A stretch of DNA of 64,000 nt. Source: Gammaproteobacteria bacterium (GTDB taxonomy: Bacteria > Pseudomonadota > Gammaproteobacteria > Pseudomonadales > Porticoccaceae). A program made the translations under genes and the position numbers. Positions within the stretch are counted from its first letter, which is position 1. Each line of letters starts with the position of its first letter. Shown piece by piece: positions 9,031 through 17,858 of the stretch. The notes under the pieces were generated by a model. It saw only the letters and a program-made list of their open reading frames with translations, did no database searches and was not told the origin of the DNA. The DNA lies in contig JADJET010000019.1 of NCBI GenBank assembly GCA_016708925.1, positions 62,001-126,000 on the forward strand, in the 5' to 3' direction.

Positions 9031-9489
9031 TCAGCCGGGCGGACGTTGCAGCCAGAGCAGGCGCGCTCCGCCGCGCGCGCAGGCGGTGATGTCCAGTGCC
9101 GCCAGATTGGCGGTATCCATGGACGCCAGGTCCTCACGATCGGTGAGGTAACACAGCAGCTCGCCCACCAGCGGCTGGTGGCTGACCAGCAGCGTCTCGC
9201 CGCCGAGCGCATCGATCAGCGTTGCGACCTGCCCGGCGTCGCCCGCCGGGGTGAGCGCGGCCTCGACCAGCAGCTCGCCGGCAAAATTCAGTGTGCGCAT
9301 CAGCTCCGCCGCCGTCTGCCGCGCACGCTGATAGGGACTGGTGACGATCCGCTGCAACCCGGCGAGCCGTTGCGCACAGGCCAGCGCCACCGCCCGCACT
9401 TCGGCCTCGCCCCGGGGCGTCAGCCGGCGCGCGGCGTCCGAGAGCGCAAGGGGTTCGGCCGCGCCGTGGCGCAGTACATAGAGCTTCAT
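9031..9489 (-). CDS. sixA: Phosphohistidine phosphatase SixA
   Basis: SixA is a small histidine phosphatase that removes phosphate from histidine phosphocarrier domains. The 152 residues begin MKLYVLRHGAAEP with the catalytic RHG at 7-9. Further family motifs are TSPYQRARQTAAEL and LVSHQPLVGELLCYLT, which supplies the second catalytic histidine. It lies between gpsA and a hydrolase on the same strand. The gpsA-sixA pairing occurs in many gammaproteobacteria. PtsP at 33233 in this window is a PTS phosphocarrier and a possible member of the system SixA acts on, but that link is inference. Confidence 0.92.
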   Translation of the reverse strand: MKLYVLRHGAAEPLALSDAARRLTPRGEAEVRAVALACAQRLAGLQRIVTSPYQRARQTAAELMRTLNFAGELLVEAALTPAGDAGQVATLIDALGGETLLVSHQPLVGELLCYLTDREDLASMDTANLAALDITACARGGARLLWLQRPPG

Positions 9490-9514
9490 GGCGTTGTTCC
9501 GTGCGGGAGGCGGA

Positions 9515-10531
9515 TCAGCCGATCCGGAATTCGACGTCGTCGGTACGTTCGGACACCGCCATGCCGGCCAGCGCGCGCGGAATCGACCGGCCCTCGAACA
9601 GCACCGCGTGCAGCGCGCTCGCCAACGGCATGTAGACGCCCAGCTCGTCGGCCTTGCGCTTGACGATGCGAGTGGTGTTGATGCCTTCCGCCACCTGACC
9701 GATGGCCGCCACCGCCGCCGCCAGCGATTCGCCGGATGCCAGCGCCCGACCGATGCGGAAATTGCGACTCAGCGGCGACGTGCAGGTGACGAACAGATCG
9801 CCGACACCGCCGAGCCCCAGAAACGTCATGGGATTGGCGCCGAGCGTCGCGGCAAAGCGCGTCATTTCCGCCAGGCTGCGCGTCAGCAGCACCGCCATGG
9901 TGTTCTGCCCGAGGCCCATCTGGGTCGCCATGCCGGCTTCGATCGCATAGATGTTCTTGAGCGCACCCGCCAGTTCGACGCCAAACACATCCGGATTCGC
10001 GTAGACGCGAAAATAGGGTGTGACCAGCAACGCCTGCACCAGCGCGCAGACTTCCGGATCGGCGCTCGCGATCACCGTCGCCGTGATGGCGTGACGCGCC
10101 ACCTCGCGCGCCAGATTGGGCCCGCTAATGACGCCGATGCGCGCGCCGGGGAGTTCCTCGGTGAGCACTTCGCTCATCCGCGTGAAACCTTCCGGCGCGA
10201 AGCCCTTGGCGGTGCTGATCACCACGGTCCCGGCGGGAATGTACGGCGCGGCCAGCCGCGCCACCGCGCGAAAGGCGGCACTCGGCACCGAAAAGAACAC
10301 CACCCGGGCACCGGCCAGCGCCGCGGCAAGATCGGCGGTAATGGAAAGATTCGGCTCCAGGGGATAGTCGGGCAGATAACGGGGGTTGCTCCGCGACGCC
10401 TGACACTGGGCAGCGTATCCGGCATCGCGCATCCACAGCACCGCCTCGTGACCGTTGCCGGCCACCATGTTGGCGATGGCGGTGCCGAAGCTGCCGCCGC
10501 CGAGCACGGCAATCTTGGTCGGTGCAACCAT
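9515..10531 (-). CDS. gpsA: Glycerol-3-phosphate dehydrogenase [NAD(P)+]
   Basis: GpsA reduces dihydroxyacetone phosphate to sn-glycerol-3-phosphate for phospholipid synthesis. The 338-residue protein opens with the Rossmann motif IAVLGGGSFGTAIANM. It carries STAKGFAPEG, SGPNLAREVA, the catalytic lysine in ELAGALKNIYAIEAG, and GLGGVGDLFVTCTS followed by S-R-N. The ATG at 10531 gives the family N-terminus; the longer upstream frame adds unrelated residues. It lies 25 bases upstream of sixA and probably shares its transcript. Confidence 0.95.
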   Translation of the reverse strand: MVAPTKIAVLGGGSFGTAIANMVAGNGHEAVLWMRDAGYAAQCQASRSNPRYLPDYPLEPNLSITADLAAALAGARVVFFSVPSAAFRAVARLAAPYIPAGTVVISTAKGFAPEGFTRMSEVLTEELPGARIGVISGPNLAREVARHAITATVIASADPEVCALVQALLVTPYFRVYANPDVFGVELAGALKNIYAIEAGMATQMGLGQNTMAVLLTRSLAEMTRFAATLGANPMTFLGLGGVGDLFVTCTSPLSRNFRIGRALASGESLAAAVAAIGQVAEGINTTRIVKRKADELGVYMPLASALHAVLFEGRSIPRALAGMAVSERTDDVEFRIG

Positions 10532-10740
10532 GGTATTTCGCCATCCGGGACAGGCGCCATTATCGGCGCCCGGAAAAAGCCATTGCAACCAAAGCGGTGG
10601 ATGAGGACGGCGTCAACCGAGCGCATGAGGAGCGGCCTCCGCAACATCCGGCCTTGCAGTATGCTCACCGCGCACGCCATCCCGGTCGGAGCTGTGCTAC
10701 CCGCCCTACGGCAAGTCCCACGACCTGCTCTACCGGGTGC

Positions 10741-11850
10741 TCAACCGCCTGGGTTTGTAGCGGAAGGTTCCGTAACGGCGGCAAACAGATCACGCTGCTC
10801 GGGCTCGCAACCCGCGCTGTCACCGAGCCGCACACCCAGGCCCAGCAGGCGCACGGGCCGCGTGCGACGCGTCCATCCTTCTTCACACAAACGCCGGTAA
10901 CCCGCCAGCGCCGTGCCCTCGGGCAGGGCGCGCTCAATGGTGGTGGCGGTGAAATCATCGAAGCGCAGTTTCAGAAAATGGCGTTCGATGCGGTAACTGG
11001 TATCGAGTCGCGCCAGACGCCGCACGAGTTCGACGTGGAGTTCGGCCAGCGCGTCGAGACAGGCAACCAGCCCCGGCAAATCCTGCGCGAACGTGGTCTC
11101 GACACTGAGGGATTTGGAGCGCCGGTCCGCCAGCACCGGACGCTCATCGATGCCACGGCAAAGTTCGTACAGACGCTGCCCCAGGGCGCCGAAATGTTCG
11201 GCGAGCAAGGGTCGCGACAGGCCGCGCAGATCGTCGCAGGTTTCGACACCGAGCCCGGCCAGTTTTTTCGCGGTAGCCGCCCCGACCCCGAACAGACGTG
11301 CCACCGGCAACGCGCGCACGAACGCATCGACCCGCTCCGGGGTGATCACGAACAGGCCGTCCGGCTTGCGCCATTCGCTGGCGATCTTGGCGAGAAACTT
11401 GTTGGGCGCGACGCCCGCCGATACCGTGATGCGCACTTCGCCGCGCACCCGCGCACGGATTTCCCGGGCGATGCGGATCGCGCTGCCGCCACCTGCGCTC
11501 ACACCGGTGACATCGAGAAAAGCTTCGTCCAGCGACAGCGGCTCGACGTGCGGCGTGTAGTCGAGAAAGATGGCGCGGATCTGCTCGGCGGCCTGGCGAT
11601 AGCGGGTGAAATCCGGCGGCAGCACCACCAGCCCGGGACAGCGGCGCAGCGCCTGCGCCATGGACATCGCCGAGCGGATGCCGAAGGCGCGCGCCTCGTA
11701 ATTGCAGGTCGCGACCACGCCGCGCCGCTCGGGCGGCCCGCCCACCGCCAGCGGTCGGCCGGCGAGGCCGGGATCGTCGCGGGTCTCGACGGCGGCGTAG
11801 AAGCAGTCGCAATCGCCGTGAATGATCTTGCGCGGTTCGGGCAATGTCAT
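10741..11850 (-). CDS. dinB: DNA polymerase IV (Y-family translesion polymerase)
   Basis: DinB copies past damaged bases with low fidelity. The 369 residues start with IIHGDCDCFYAAVE, where the first metal-binding aspartate sits (many homologues have DMDCF here). The second acidic pair is in EPLSLDEAFLDVTG. The thumb has the helix-hairpin-helix LFGVGAATAKKLAGLGVETC, and a little-finger domain follows (SLSVETTFAQDL). The protein ends without an obvious beta-clamp peptide of the QLxLF type, although QRDLFA about 15 residues from the end could serve. It is monocistronic on the minus strand. I did not find a convincing LexA box upstream. Confidence 0.95.
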   Translation of the reverse strand: MTLPEPRKIIHGDCDCFYAAVETRDDPGLAGRPLAVGGPPERRGVVATCNYEARAFGIRSAMSMAQALRRCPGLVVLPPDFTRYRQAAEQIRAIFLDYTPHVEPLSLDEAFLDVTGVSAGGGSAIRIAREIRARVRGEVRITVSAGVAPNKFLAKIASEWRKPDGLFVITPERVDAFVRALPVARLFGVGAATAKKLAGLGVETCDDLRGLSRPLLAEHFGALGQRLYELCRGIDERPVLADRRSKSLSVETTFAQDLPGLVACLDALAELHVELVRRLARLDTSYRIERHFLKLRFDDFTATTIERALPEGTALAGYRRLCEEGWTRRTRPVRLLGLGVRLGDSAGCEPEQRDLFAAVTEPSATNPGG

Positions 11851-11983
11851 GGCGTTATTATCGCGGGCGGGCGCCGGCTAACAAGCGCGGCAGGCCGAAG
11901 GTGCGACAATTTGCCGCATCGACAGGAGTCCGTCTGCACCGGCAGTTTGCGGGCCGCCCATCGCCATCCCGCAGGAGTCCGTC

Positions 11984-13003
11984 ATGCCCAACCTTGTACG
12001 CCAAAGCGCAGGCGCCATCGCACTGCTCGCCGGTCTCGGCATGATCGCCGGTGCCTGGGCGGATCATGCTTCCGTCGGTCTGGGTGGCGGCGCCGGCAGT
12101 CCGATCTACACCGAATCCGCCATCACGCTGCCGGCAGGTCGCTGGAGCGCCAGCCTGCGTTCGGAGTACAACAATTTTTCCCGGCTTTCCGACCGCCGGC
12201 TGGCGAACACCGAGCTGCACAGCGTCGACACGCTGCTATCCACTGCGCTGGGGCTCAGCTACGGTGTTACCGACGATCTGACTCTGGGGCTGCGCCTGCC
12301 CTATATCCAGCGCCAGAACGTCCGGGAAGCGGATCACCATGTCTTCGATCACGGCGCCGGCGCCCACGGGCACCCCGACCGGATCCTGAATCTGGGCGAC
12401 CCCGAAGGTCTCGGCGACGCCACCCTGTTCGGGGAATATCGTTTCCTGCGCAGCGCGGACCAGCAAACGCACCTCGCCGCGCTGTTCGGGGTGAAGCTGC
12501 CCACGGGGGAGACCCACCGCAAAAGCGGCGGCGAACGTCTGGAGACCGAATTCCAGCCCGGCTCGGGCTCCACCGACGGCCTGCTCGGAATCGCGGCGAC
12601 GCGCCTGTCCGGCGCCCTGTCCTATGATGCCAGTCTGCTCTATTCCGTGGTCACCACCGGCGCCCAGCACACCGACATCGGCGATGTCCTCAGCTACAAT
12701 CTGGCGACGTCCTACCGGCTCGGCGGCGAGCGCCCGGCCAATCCCTACGATCTGACGCAGCCGCACGCCTGGGACCTGATTCTGGAACTCAATGGCGAGC
12801 ATCGGGATCGCGTGCAGATCCACGGCCAGCGCGAAGAAAATTCCGGCGGCAACATCGTCTATCTGTCGCCCGGCGTGCGCTACCTGAACAAGACAGGCTG
12901 GGGACTGGCGCTTTCCCTGGGCGTTCCGGTGGCGGAAAACCTCAACGGCACCCAGGCGGAACCGGACTATCGGGTGCTAAGCTCCCTGAATGTCGCATTC
13001 TGA
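11984..13003 (+). CDS. Outer-membrane beta-barrel protein (MetA-pathway phenol-degradation transporter-like)
   Basis: This 339-residue exported protein has a signal peptide ending at AGAWA-DH (residue 26). The mature part alternates short amphipathic strands and turns and ends in a phenylalanine (SSLNVAF), the usual beta-barrel sorting signal. Patterns such as YGVTDDLTLGLRLPY and LFGVKLPTGETH are typical of the transporter-like barrel family found beside phenol-degradation and metal-response genes. A histidine-rich loop (DHHVFDHGAGAHGHPD, about residues 117-132) could bind metal; that is inference. The next gene starts inside its last codons, so the two are translationally coupled. Confidence 0.75.
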   Translation: MPNLVRQSAGAIALLAGLGMIAGAWADHASVGLGGGAGSPIYTESAITLPAGRWSASLRSEYNNFSRLSDRRLANTELHSVDTLLSTALGLSYGVTDDLTLGLRLPYIQRQNVREADHHVFDHGAGAHGHPDRILNLGDPEGLGDATLFGEYRFLRSADQQTHLAALFGVKLPTGETHRKSGGERLETEFQPGSGSTDGLLGIAATRLSGALSYDASLLYSVVTTGAQHTDIGDVLSYNLATSYRLGGERPANPYDLTQPHAWDLILELNGEHRDRVQIHGQREENSGGNIVYLSPGVRYLNKTGWGLALSLGVPVAENLNGTQAEPDYRVLSSLNVAF

Positions 13004-14150
13004 TCCGCATCGCAACACCTTGACCCGACGCAAGCGCACGCCATTGTCCGCACTGGCGTGCGCTTGCGCGTGCGCACTGCTATTCGGCGGCCACACCAAC
13101 GCCAGCGCTGAGCCCACTTTTCAGCTCGCCGCGACGGCGGCCTTCGCTCCCGATGGCCGCCTGTGGCGCCTGCGCAGCGACGGCCACCAGGTGTACGCCG
13201 ATCATTCGGATAATTTCGGCACGACGTTCAGCAAACCCATCCCCGTGAACACCGAACCCCAGCCGCTCGCAGTCTCCGTCGAAGAGCGCGCCGGCATCGC
13301 CTTCGCCGGCGCCGCGGTGCATGTCGTCTATCCGGTGGCGGCCGGGGCCGGCACTGCGCGCCTGTTTCACGCGCTGTCAACGGACACCGGGCGCAGCTTT
13401 TCGATGCCGCAGCCCCTGGCGCAGGCGCCCGGTCGGCTGCACCAATTCGCCTTGAGCAGCGCCGGCGAACCACAGCATTTCTGGTACCAGGAACCGGCAC
13501 CGGGCGCGCCCACGGCGCTGTATCGCGCGACCTCGGACCTGCCACAGCAACAGTTGGCCACCGACCTGTGCGACTGCTGCCGGCCCGCGCTGGCCTTCGA
13601 CCCGGAGGGGCAGGCTGTCATCGCCGCGCGCTTTGTGTATCCCGGCAATATCCGCGACCACGGCCTGATTCGCGTACCCGCGCACGGACCTGCGGTAGTG
13701 CAACGCATCACTTTCGACCAGTGGCAGATCGCGGCCTGTCCGATCCAAGGGCCGGCGCTCGCGATCACCCAGGCTGGCCGCCATCACCTCGCCTGGTTCA
13801 CGCTCGGCGCTCACCGGGGACTGTTCCGATCGTATTCCGATGACGCCGGCGCGCATTTCTCGGCTCCCGAAGCGTTCGGCGATCCCGACGCCTACGCCAT
13901 GAATCCGGCGATCGCGGCCCGGGCGGACACGGTGGTGGTGCTCTGGCAGGAGTACCGCCGCGGCAGCATCCGCGTGCTGACCCAGCGTTCGGCGGATCGC
14001 GGTGCAAGCTGGGGTCCGGCGCGCGAACTCGCGACCGCCACGGGCGCTGCCGACCGCCCCGAACTGCTGGTCCATGCAAACCGGTTTTACCTGTCCTGGC
14101 ACACCCGCAGTTCGGGGTATCGGTTGCTGCCGATTCCGGCGGAGCCCTGA
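12990..14150 (+). CDS. Exported BNR/sialidase-like beta-propeller protein with CDCC motif
   Basis: The 386-residue chain has a Cys/Ala-rich signal peptide (ALACACACALLFGG) and Asp-box-like blades (HSDNFGTTFSKP, STDTGRSFSMP, YSDDAGAHFSAP, SADRGASWGPA) spread along it. These define a six-bladed sialidase-type propeller, but the catalytic arginine triad of true sialidases is not evident. A C-D-C-C motif near residue 200 plus a later cysteine (IAACP) could bind copper or another metal. It overlaps the preceding barrel gene by 14 bases. A TTG at 13020 is an alternative start that would give a tighter signal peptide. The function is unknown; it may partner the barrel in the outer envelope. Confidence 0.7.
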   Translation: MSHSDPHRNTLTRRKRTPLSALACACACALLFGGHTNASAEPTFQLAATAAFAPDGRLWRLRSDGHQVYADHSDNFGTTFSKPIPVNTEPQPLAVSVEERAGIAFAGAAVHVVYPVAAGAGTARLFHALSTDTGRSFSMPQPLAQAPGRLHQFALSSAGEPQHFWYQEPAPGAPTALYRATSDLPQQQLATDLCDCCRPALAFDPEGQAVIAARFVYPGNIRDHGLIRVPAHGPAVVQRITFDQWQIAACPIQGPALAITQAGRHHLAWFTLGAHRGLFRSYSDDAGAHFSAPEAFGDPDAYAMNPAIAARADTVVVLWQEYRRGSIRVLTQRSADRGASWGPARELATATGAADRPELLVHANRFYLSWHTRSSGYRLLPIPAEP

Positions 14151-14198
14151 CGCAAAGCCTTGCCCTGATGCGGGGATGCCCCCTGATACAATGAAGCC

Positions 14199-15650
14199 AT
14201 GCACGGACTTCATTTCGATAACCGCTTTCACAGCCTGGGCGATGCCTTCTACACGGCACTCGCACCCACCGGGTTTGCCAACCCACATCTGGTGGCGACG
14301 AATCCTTCCGCGGCGCAATTGCTCGGCCTGGCGCCGGGCGCGCTGGAGAGCCCGGAGTTCCTCGCCTGGGCCAGCGGCAATGCCACCGCGCCCGGCAGCG
14401 CGCCGCTCGCCATGGTCTACGCCGGCCACCAGTTCGGCGGGTACAGCCCGCAACTGGGCGACGGCCGCGGCCTGCTGCTCGGACAGGTGCGAACCCGCGC
14501 CGGCCTGCTCGATCTCCATTTGAAGGGTGCCGGCAAGACGCCCTACTCGCGCTTTGCCGACGGCCGCGCGGTGCTGCGCTCGACCATCCGCGAATACCTC
14601 GCCGGCGAAGCGCTCCACGGCCTCGGCATTCCCAGCACGCGCGCGCTCGCCATCGTCGGCAGCGACGAGCCGGTGCTTCGCGAGCAGGTAGAAGCCGGCG
14701 CCATGTTGATCCGGATGGCGCGCACCCACATCCGTTTCGGTTCCTTCGAGTATTTTCATCACCGTCAGCGTCCCGATGCAGTGCGCGCGCTGGCCGATCA
14801 TGTGATCGCCACCTATCTTCCGGATCTCGCGGCGGCCGCCCAACCCCATCTGGAACTGTTCCGCCACGCCGTACACGCCACCGCGCGCCTGATCGCCCAA
14901 TGGCAGACCGTGGGTTTTTGTCACGGGGTGATGAACACCGACAACATGTCGATTCTGGGCGAGACGCTCGACTTCGGGCCTTACGGTTTCCTGGACGCCT
15001 ACGCTCCCGGCCACATCTGCAATCACTCCGACCACGAGGGCCGCTACGCCTACCACCGCCAACCGGCGATAGGGCTGTGGAACTGCAACGCCCTGGCGCA
15101 CGGACTGAGTTCGCTGATCGCGGCCGACGACCTGCGCACCGTGCTGCTCGAATACGAGCCGCTGCTGCTCGCGGAACTGCGCCGCCGCCAGCGCGACAAG
15201 CTGGGTCTGGCGCTGGAGCTTCCCGGCGACGCTGCCTTGATCGACGACCTGCTCGCGCTGCTCGCCAAAGGCGGCATCGACTACACGCTGTTTTTCCGCC
15301 AGCTCTGCGACTTCGTGCCCGGCGCCGCCAACACGCCGCTGCGCGATCTGTGCCCCGATCGCGCCGTCTTCGCGGCCTGGGCGGCGCGTTACAGCACGCG
15401 GCTCGAGACGGAAACCCGCGACGCGGCGGCGCGCCGCGCCGCCATGCGGCGGGTCAATCCGGCCCATGTGCTGCGCAATTATCTGGCCGAAACGGCGATT
15501 CGCGCGGCGGTCGACCAGGGTGACTACCGCGAAATCGACAACCTGCGCCGGGCCCTCGCGCAACCGTTCGATCCGGCCGACGAATTCGCCCGCTACGCGG
15601 CGCCACCCCCGGACTGGGGTAGAGGCATCGCGGTCAGTTGTTCGTCATGA
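14199..15650 (+). CDS. selO: Protein adenylyltransferase SelO (YdiU/UPF0061)
   Basis: SelO is a pseudokinase-fold enzyme that transfers AMP to Ser, Thr or Tyr of target proteins and is linked to redox stress. The 483 residues show family motifs VYAGHQFGGYSPQLGDGR, LHLKGAGKTPYSRFADGR, LRSTIREYLAGEAL, and the active-site region FCHGVMNTDNMSI with DFGPYGFLDAY. The C-terminus ends in a single cysteine, SCSS, where eukaryotic homologues carry selenocysteine and bacteria carry Cys. Its stop overlaps the start of the next gene as ATGA. Confidence 0.95.
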   Translation: MHGLHFDNRFHSLGDAFYTALAPTGFANPHLVATNPSAAQLLGLAPGALESPEFLAWASGNATAPGSAPLAMVYAGHQFGGYSPQLGDGRGLLLGQVRTRAGLLDLHLKGAGKTPYSRFADGRAVLRSTIREYLAGEALHGLGIPSTRALAIVGSDEPVLREQVEAGAMLIRMARTHIRFGSFEYFHHRQRPDAVRALADHVIATYLPDLAAAAQPHLELFRHAVHATARLIAQWQTVGFCHGVMNTDNMSILGETLDFGPYGFLDAYAPGHICNHSDHEGRYAYHRQPAIGLWNCNALAHGLSSLIAADDLRTVLLEYEPLLLAELRRRQRDKLGLALELPGDAALIDDLLALLAKGGIDYTLFFRQLCDFVPGAANTPLRDLCPDRAVFAAWAARYSTRLETETRDAAARRAAMRRVNPAHVLRNYLAETAIRAAVDQGDYREIDNLRRALAQPFDPADEFARYAAPPPDWGRGIAVSCSS

Positions 15651-17500
15651 AGGACGCGTCCCTGCCCCGCCCCCGCGTTCACCGCTTCGGCACGGTGCTG
15701 GCCTGCGGGTTGCTGCTGCTGTGCGCCCTGCTCGCGCCGAAAACCCACAGTGCCGACGTCGCCGTACCCCTGACGATCGACGCGCACCACCTCGACAACG
15801 CCGTCGCACTCGCCCTGCACATGGACGCCGAACGTCGCGCGACGCTCGCGGAGAACGCCTGCAACCGGGTCGAGATCGCCGATCCCAAAGTCCATACCGA
15901 CGAGGGACCGCTCGAAGTCGAACTCAGGCTGGTGGTGACGACCGCCCTCGACGTCATGGGCGAGTGCCGCGGTCCCGAGCCCTGGCACGGCCAGATGACG
16001 GTCGAGCTCAGGCCGCAGACCGACAATTCCGGCCTTGCGGTGGCGTTTACGCCGCTCGGCGCGCAGGTGTGGCGTGGCGACGGCACCGAGGGTCTGCTGA
16101 GCCAGCCGGCGAAAGTGCTCGCGGAAAAACTGATTCTGCCGCAACTGGGCCAGGTGCGGGTGGATCTGGCCGAACCGCTGCGCGCCATCGACGCCCTGTT
16201 GGTGGAACTACAAAAACCCGGCGCGGAAGCACCACCACCGCTGGAAAAGCGCAGCCACATCCAGTCGCTGGCGGTAGTTCCGGAAGGCTTGCGCGCCACA
16301 CTCGGTTTCGCGCTGGCGCCACATACGGTCACCGCCGGCCCCGAACCGGTTCTCACCCCGGAAGAGCTCGCCGAATGGGCGCGGGTCGAGGATGAACTGG
16401 ACGGTTTTCTGACCACCGTCATCGCGATGCTCGCGGAAGCCGCCGATTCACGTGATCTGCGCTTCGAACTGCTGGGCGTGCTGCTGGACGCGCGCTACGC
16501 CATCGCCCAGGCGCTCACCGAGAATCATCCCGATGGCGATCCGGTGCGGAAACTGTTCGCCGATACCTGGGATCGCCTGCGCCCTCACCTCGCGACGCTC
16601 GCGCGCGCCAACCTGCCCGCGCTCGGCAACGACTTGCACCTCGCCGGATTCATCGCCGGCGGCGACGCGCTGCGGGCACTCGACGGGCTCGGCCCGGAAT
16701 ACGGCATCGAAATTACCCGCGACGGCCTGCGCCGACTCGCCCGGCTGCTGCTCGCCGACGCCGCACCGGCTTCGTTCACACCCTTGCCGCTGGAGGTGGA
16801 CCAGCGACTGCGGAACCTGTTCTTGCTGGACGATTCCGAGACCAGTCACATCCGCCCGATGTTTCAGAAGCTGGTGCAATGGCTGGTACCGGTGGCGCGC
16901 GCCGAGGAACCGGCACCCAAGCTGACCACCAAGGTGCCGCGTCGGGGCGAACTTCAGGCCTACCTCAAACAGGTCGCGGCAATTCTTGACGACAAAGCCA
17001 ACGCGCGCCTGGAGGGCAAGTCCCGCCTCCCGCAGCGCCTGGCGAAATCGTTCACTCCCCTGGTGTATGCCACGGCGTGGAAGGAATCCTGCTGGCGCCA
17101 GTTCGTCGGCACCACGGCCAAACCCCAGGTGCTGAAATCCAGCATCGGCGCCGTGGGCATGATGCAGATCAACGGCCGCGTCTGGCGCGGGATCTACGAC
17201 CTCAAGCGGCTGACGGAAGAGGCCGACTACAACGTCGCGGCGGGGACCGAGATTCTCGAACACTATCTGGTCGATTACGCCCTGCGGCGCGGCGAGAATC
17301 GGCGTCCCGGCGGCGACGACAACCTGATTCGCGCGACCTATGCCGCCTATAACGGCGGCCCCGGACAACTCTCCCGCTACCGGCGCACCGACACGCCGCA
17401 GTGGCAGCGCGCCATCGACAACGCCTTCTGGGATCACTACCAGCAGATGAAGACCGAGGGATGGCCTGACGTGACGAGCTGTTACCCCACGGTTAGCTGA
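15647..17500 (+). CDS. Lytic transglycosylase (SLT domain) with large unknown N-terminal region
   Basis: This 617-residue exported protein probably cleaves peptidoglycan. A signal peptide ends near THSA-DV (residue 36). The last 170 residues form a lysozyme-like SLT domain: the catalytic glutamate is in TAWKESCWRQF, followed by IGAVGMMQINGRVW and the C-terminal YAAYNGGPGQLSRYRR. The roughly 400 residues between are not a family I recognise; they are Leu/Ala/Asp-rich with few cysteines. The ATG at 15647 overlaps the selO stop (ATGA), implying coupled translation. A TTG nine bases earlier is less likely. Confidence 0.85.
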   Translation: MKDASLPRPRVHRFGTVLACGLLLLCALLAPKTHSADVAVPLTIDAHHLDNAVALALHMDAERRATLAENACNRVEIADPKVHTDEGPLEVELRLVVTTALDVMGECRGPEPWHGQMTVELRPQTDNSGLAVAFTPLGAQVWRGDGTEGLLSQPAKVLAEKLILPQLGQVRVDLAEPLRAIDALLVELQKPGAEAPPPLEKRSHIQSLAVVPEGLRATLGFALAPHTVTAGPEPVLTPEELAEWARVEDELDGFLTTVIAMLAEAADSRDLRFELLGVLLDARYAIAQALTENHPDGDPVRKLFADTWDRLRPHLATLARANLPALGNDLHLAGFIAGGDALRALDGLGPEYGIEITRDGLRRLARLLLADAAPASFTPLPLEVDQRLRNLFLLDDSETSHIRPMFQKLVQWLVPVARAEEPAPKLTTKVPRRGELQAYLKQVAAILDDKANARLEGKSRLPQRLAKSFTPLVYATAWKESCWRQFVGTTAKPQVLKSSIGAVGMMQINGRVWRGIYDLKRLTEEADYNVAAGTEILEHYLVDYALRRGENRRPGGDDNLIRATYAAYNGGPGQLSRYRRTDTPQWQRAIDNAFWDHYQQMKTEGWPDVTSCYPTVS

Positions 17501-17509
17501 ACGCAGGTA

Positions 17510-17839
17510 TCAACCGCCGAGCGCGCGGGAAAAAACCTGCATCACAGCGACCCCGGCCACGATCAGGGCAAGTCCGATCCACGCCGCGAGATCCAGTGTC
17601 TGCCCGAACAACAGCCAGCCGATCACCGCGATGAGCGCGGTCCCGACCCCCGACCAGATGGCGTAGGCGACCCCCACCGGTACGACGCGCAGACTCAACG
17701 ACAGGAAATAAAACGCAACGCCGTAACCCAGCACCACCAGCAACGACGGGAGCGGTCGGGTAAAACCCGCGGCGGTCTTGAGCGCCGAGGTGGCGACCAC
17801 CTCGGCGACGATGGCCAGGGCAAGATACAGCCAGTGCAT
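17510..17839 (-). CDS. Small multidrug resistance (SMR) family transporter
   Basis: This is a four-helix inner-membrane protein of 109 residues that exchanges protons for cationic drugs or guanidinium-like compounds as a dimer. The essential membrane glutamate is E13 in LAIVAEVVATSALK. Helices follow at about 28-50, 58-80 and 85-104, with the family motif YAIWSGVGTALIAVIGWLLFGQ. EmrE and Gdx/SugE types cannot be told apart safely, although the AIWSG motif with the ALKTAAGF segment resembles EmrE-type members. The ATG at 17839 gives the standard N-terminus. Confidence 0.92.
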   Translation of the reverse strand: MHWLYLALAIVAEVVATSALKTAAGFTRPLPSLLVVLGYGVAFYFLSLSLRVVPVGVAYAIWSGVGTALIAVIGWLLFGQTLDLAAWIGLALIVAGVAVMQVFSRALGG

Positions 17840-17858
17840 GGCGCGCCGCTGCGGCCGG

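Noticed and set aside
10629..10760. Plus-strand peptide ending LCYPPYGKSHDLLYRVLNRL-GL before dinB
   Set aside because: It looks protein-like but is short, has no start or ribosome-binding site, and its stop overlaps the dinB 3' end on the other strand; I could not tie it to a family.
13377..15563. Long minus-strand open frame opposite selO
   Set aside because: The plus strand carries a clear SelO and BNR protein; the antisense product has no recognisable motif.
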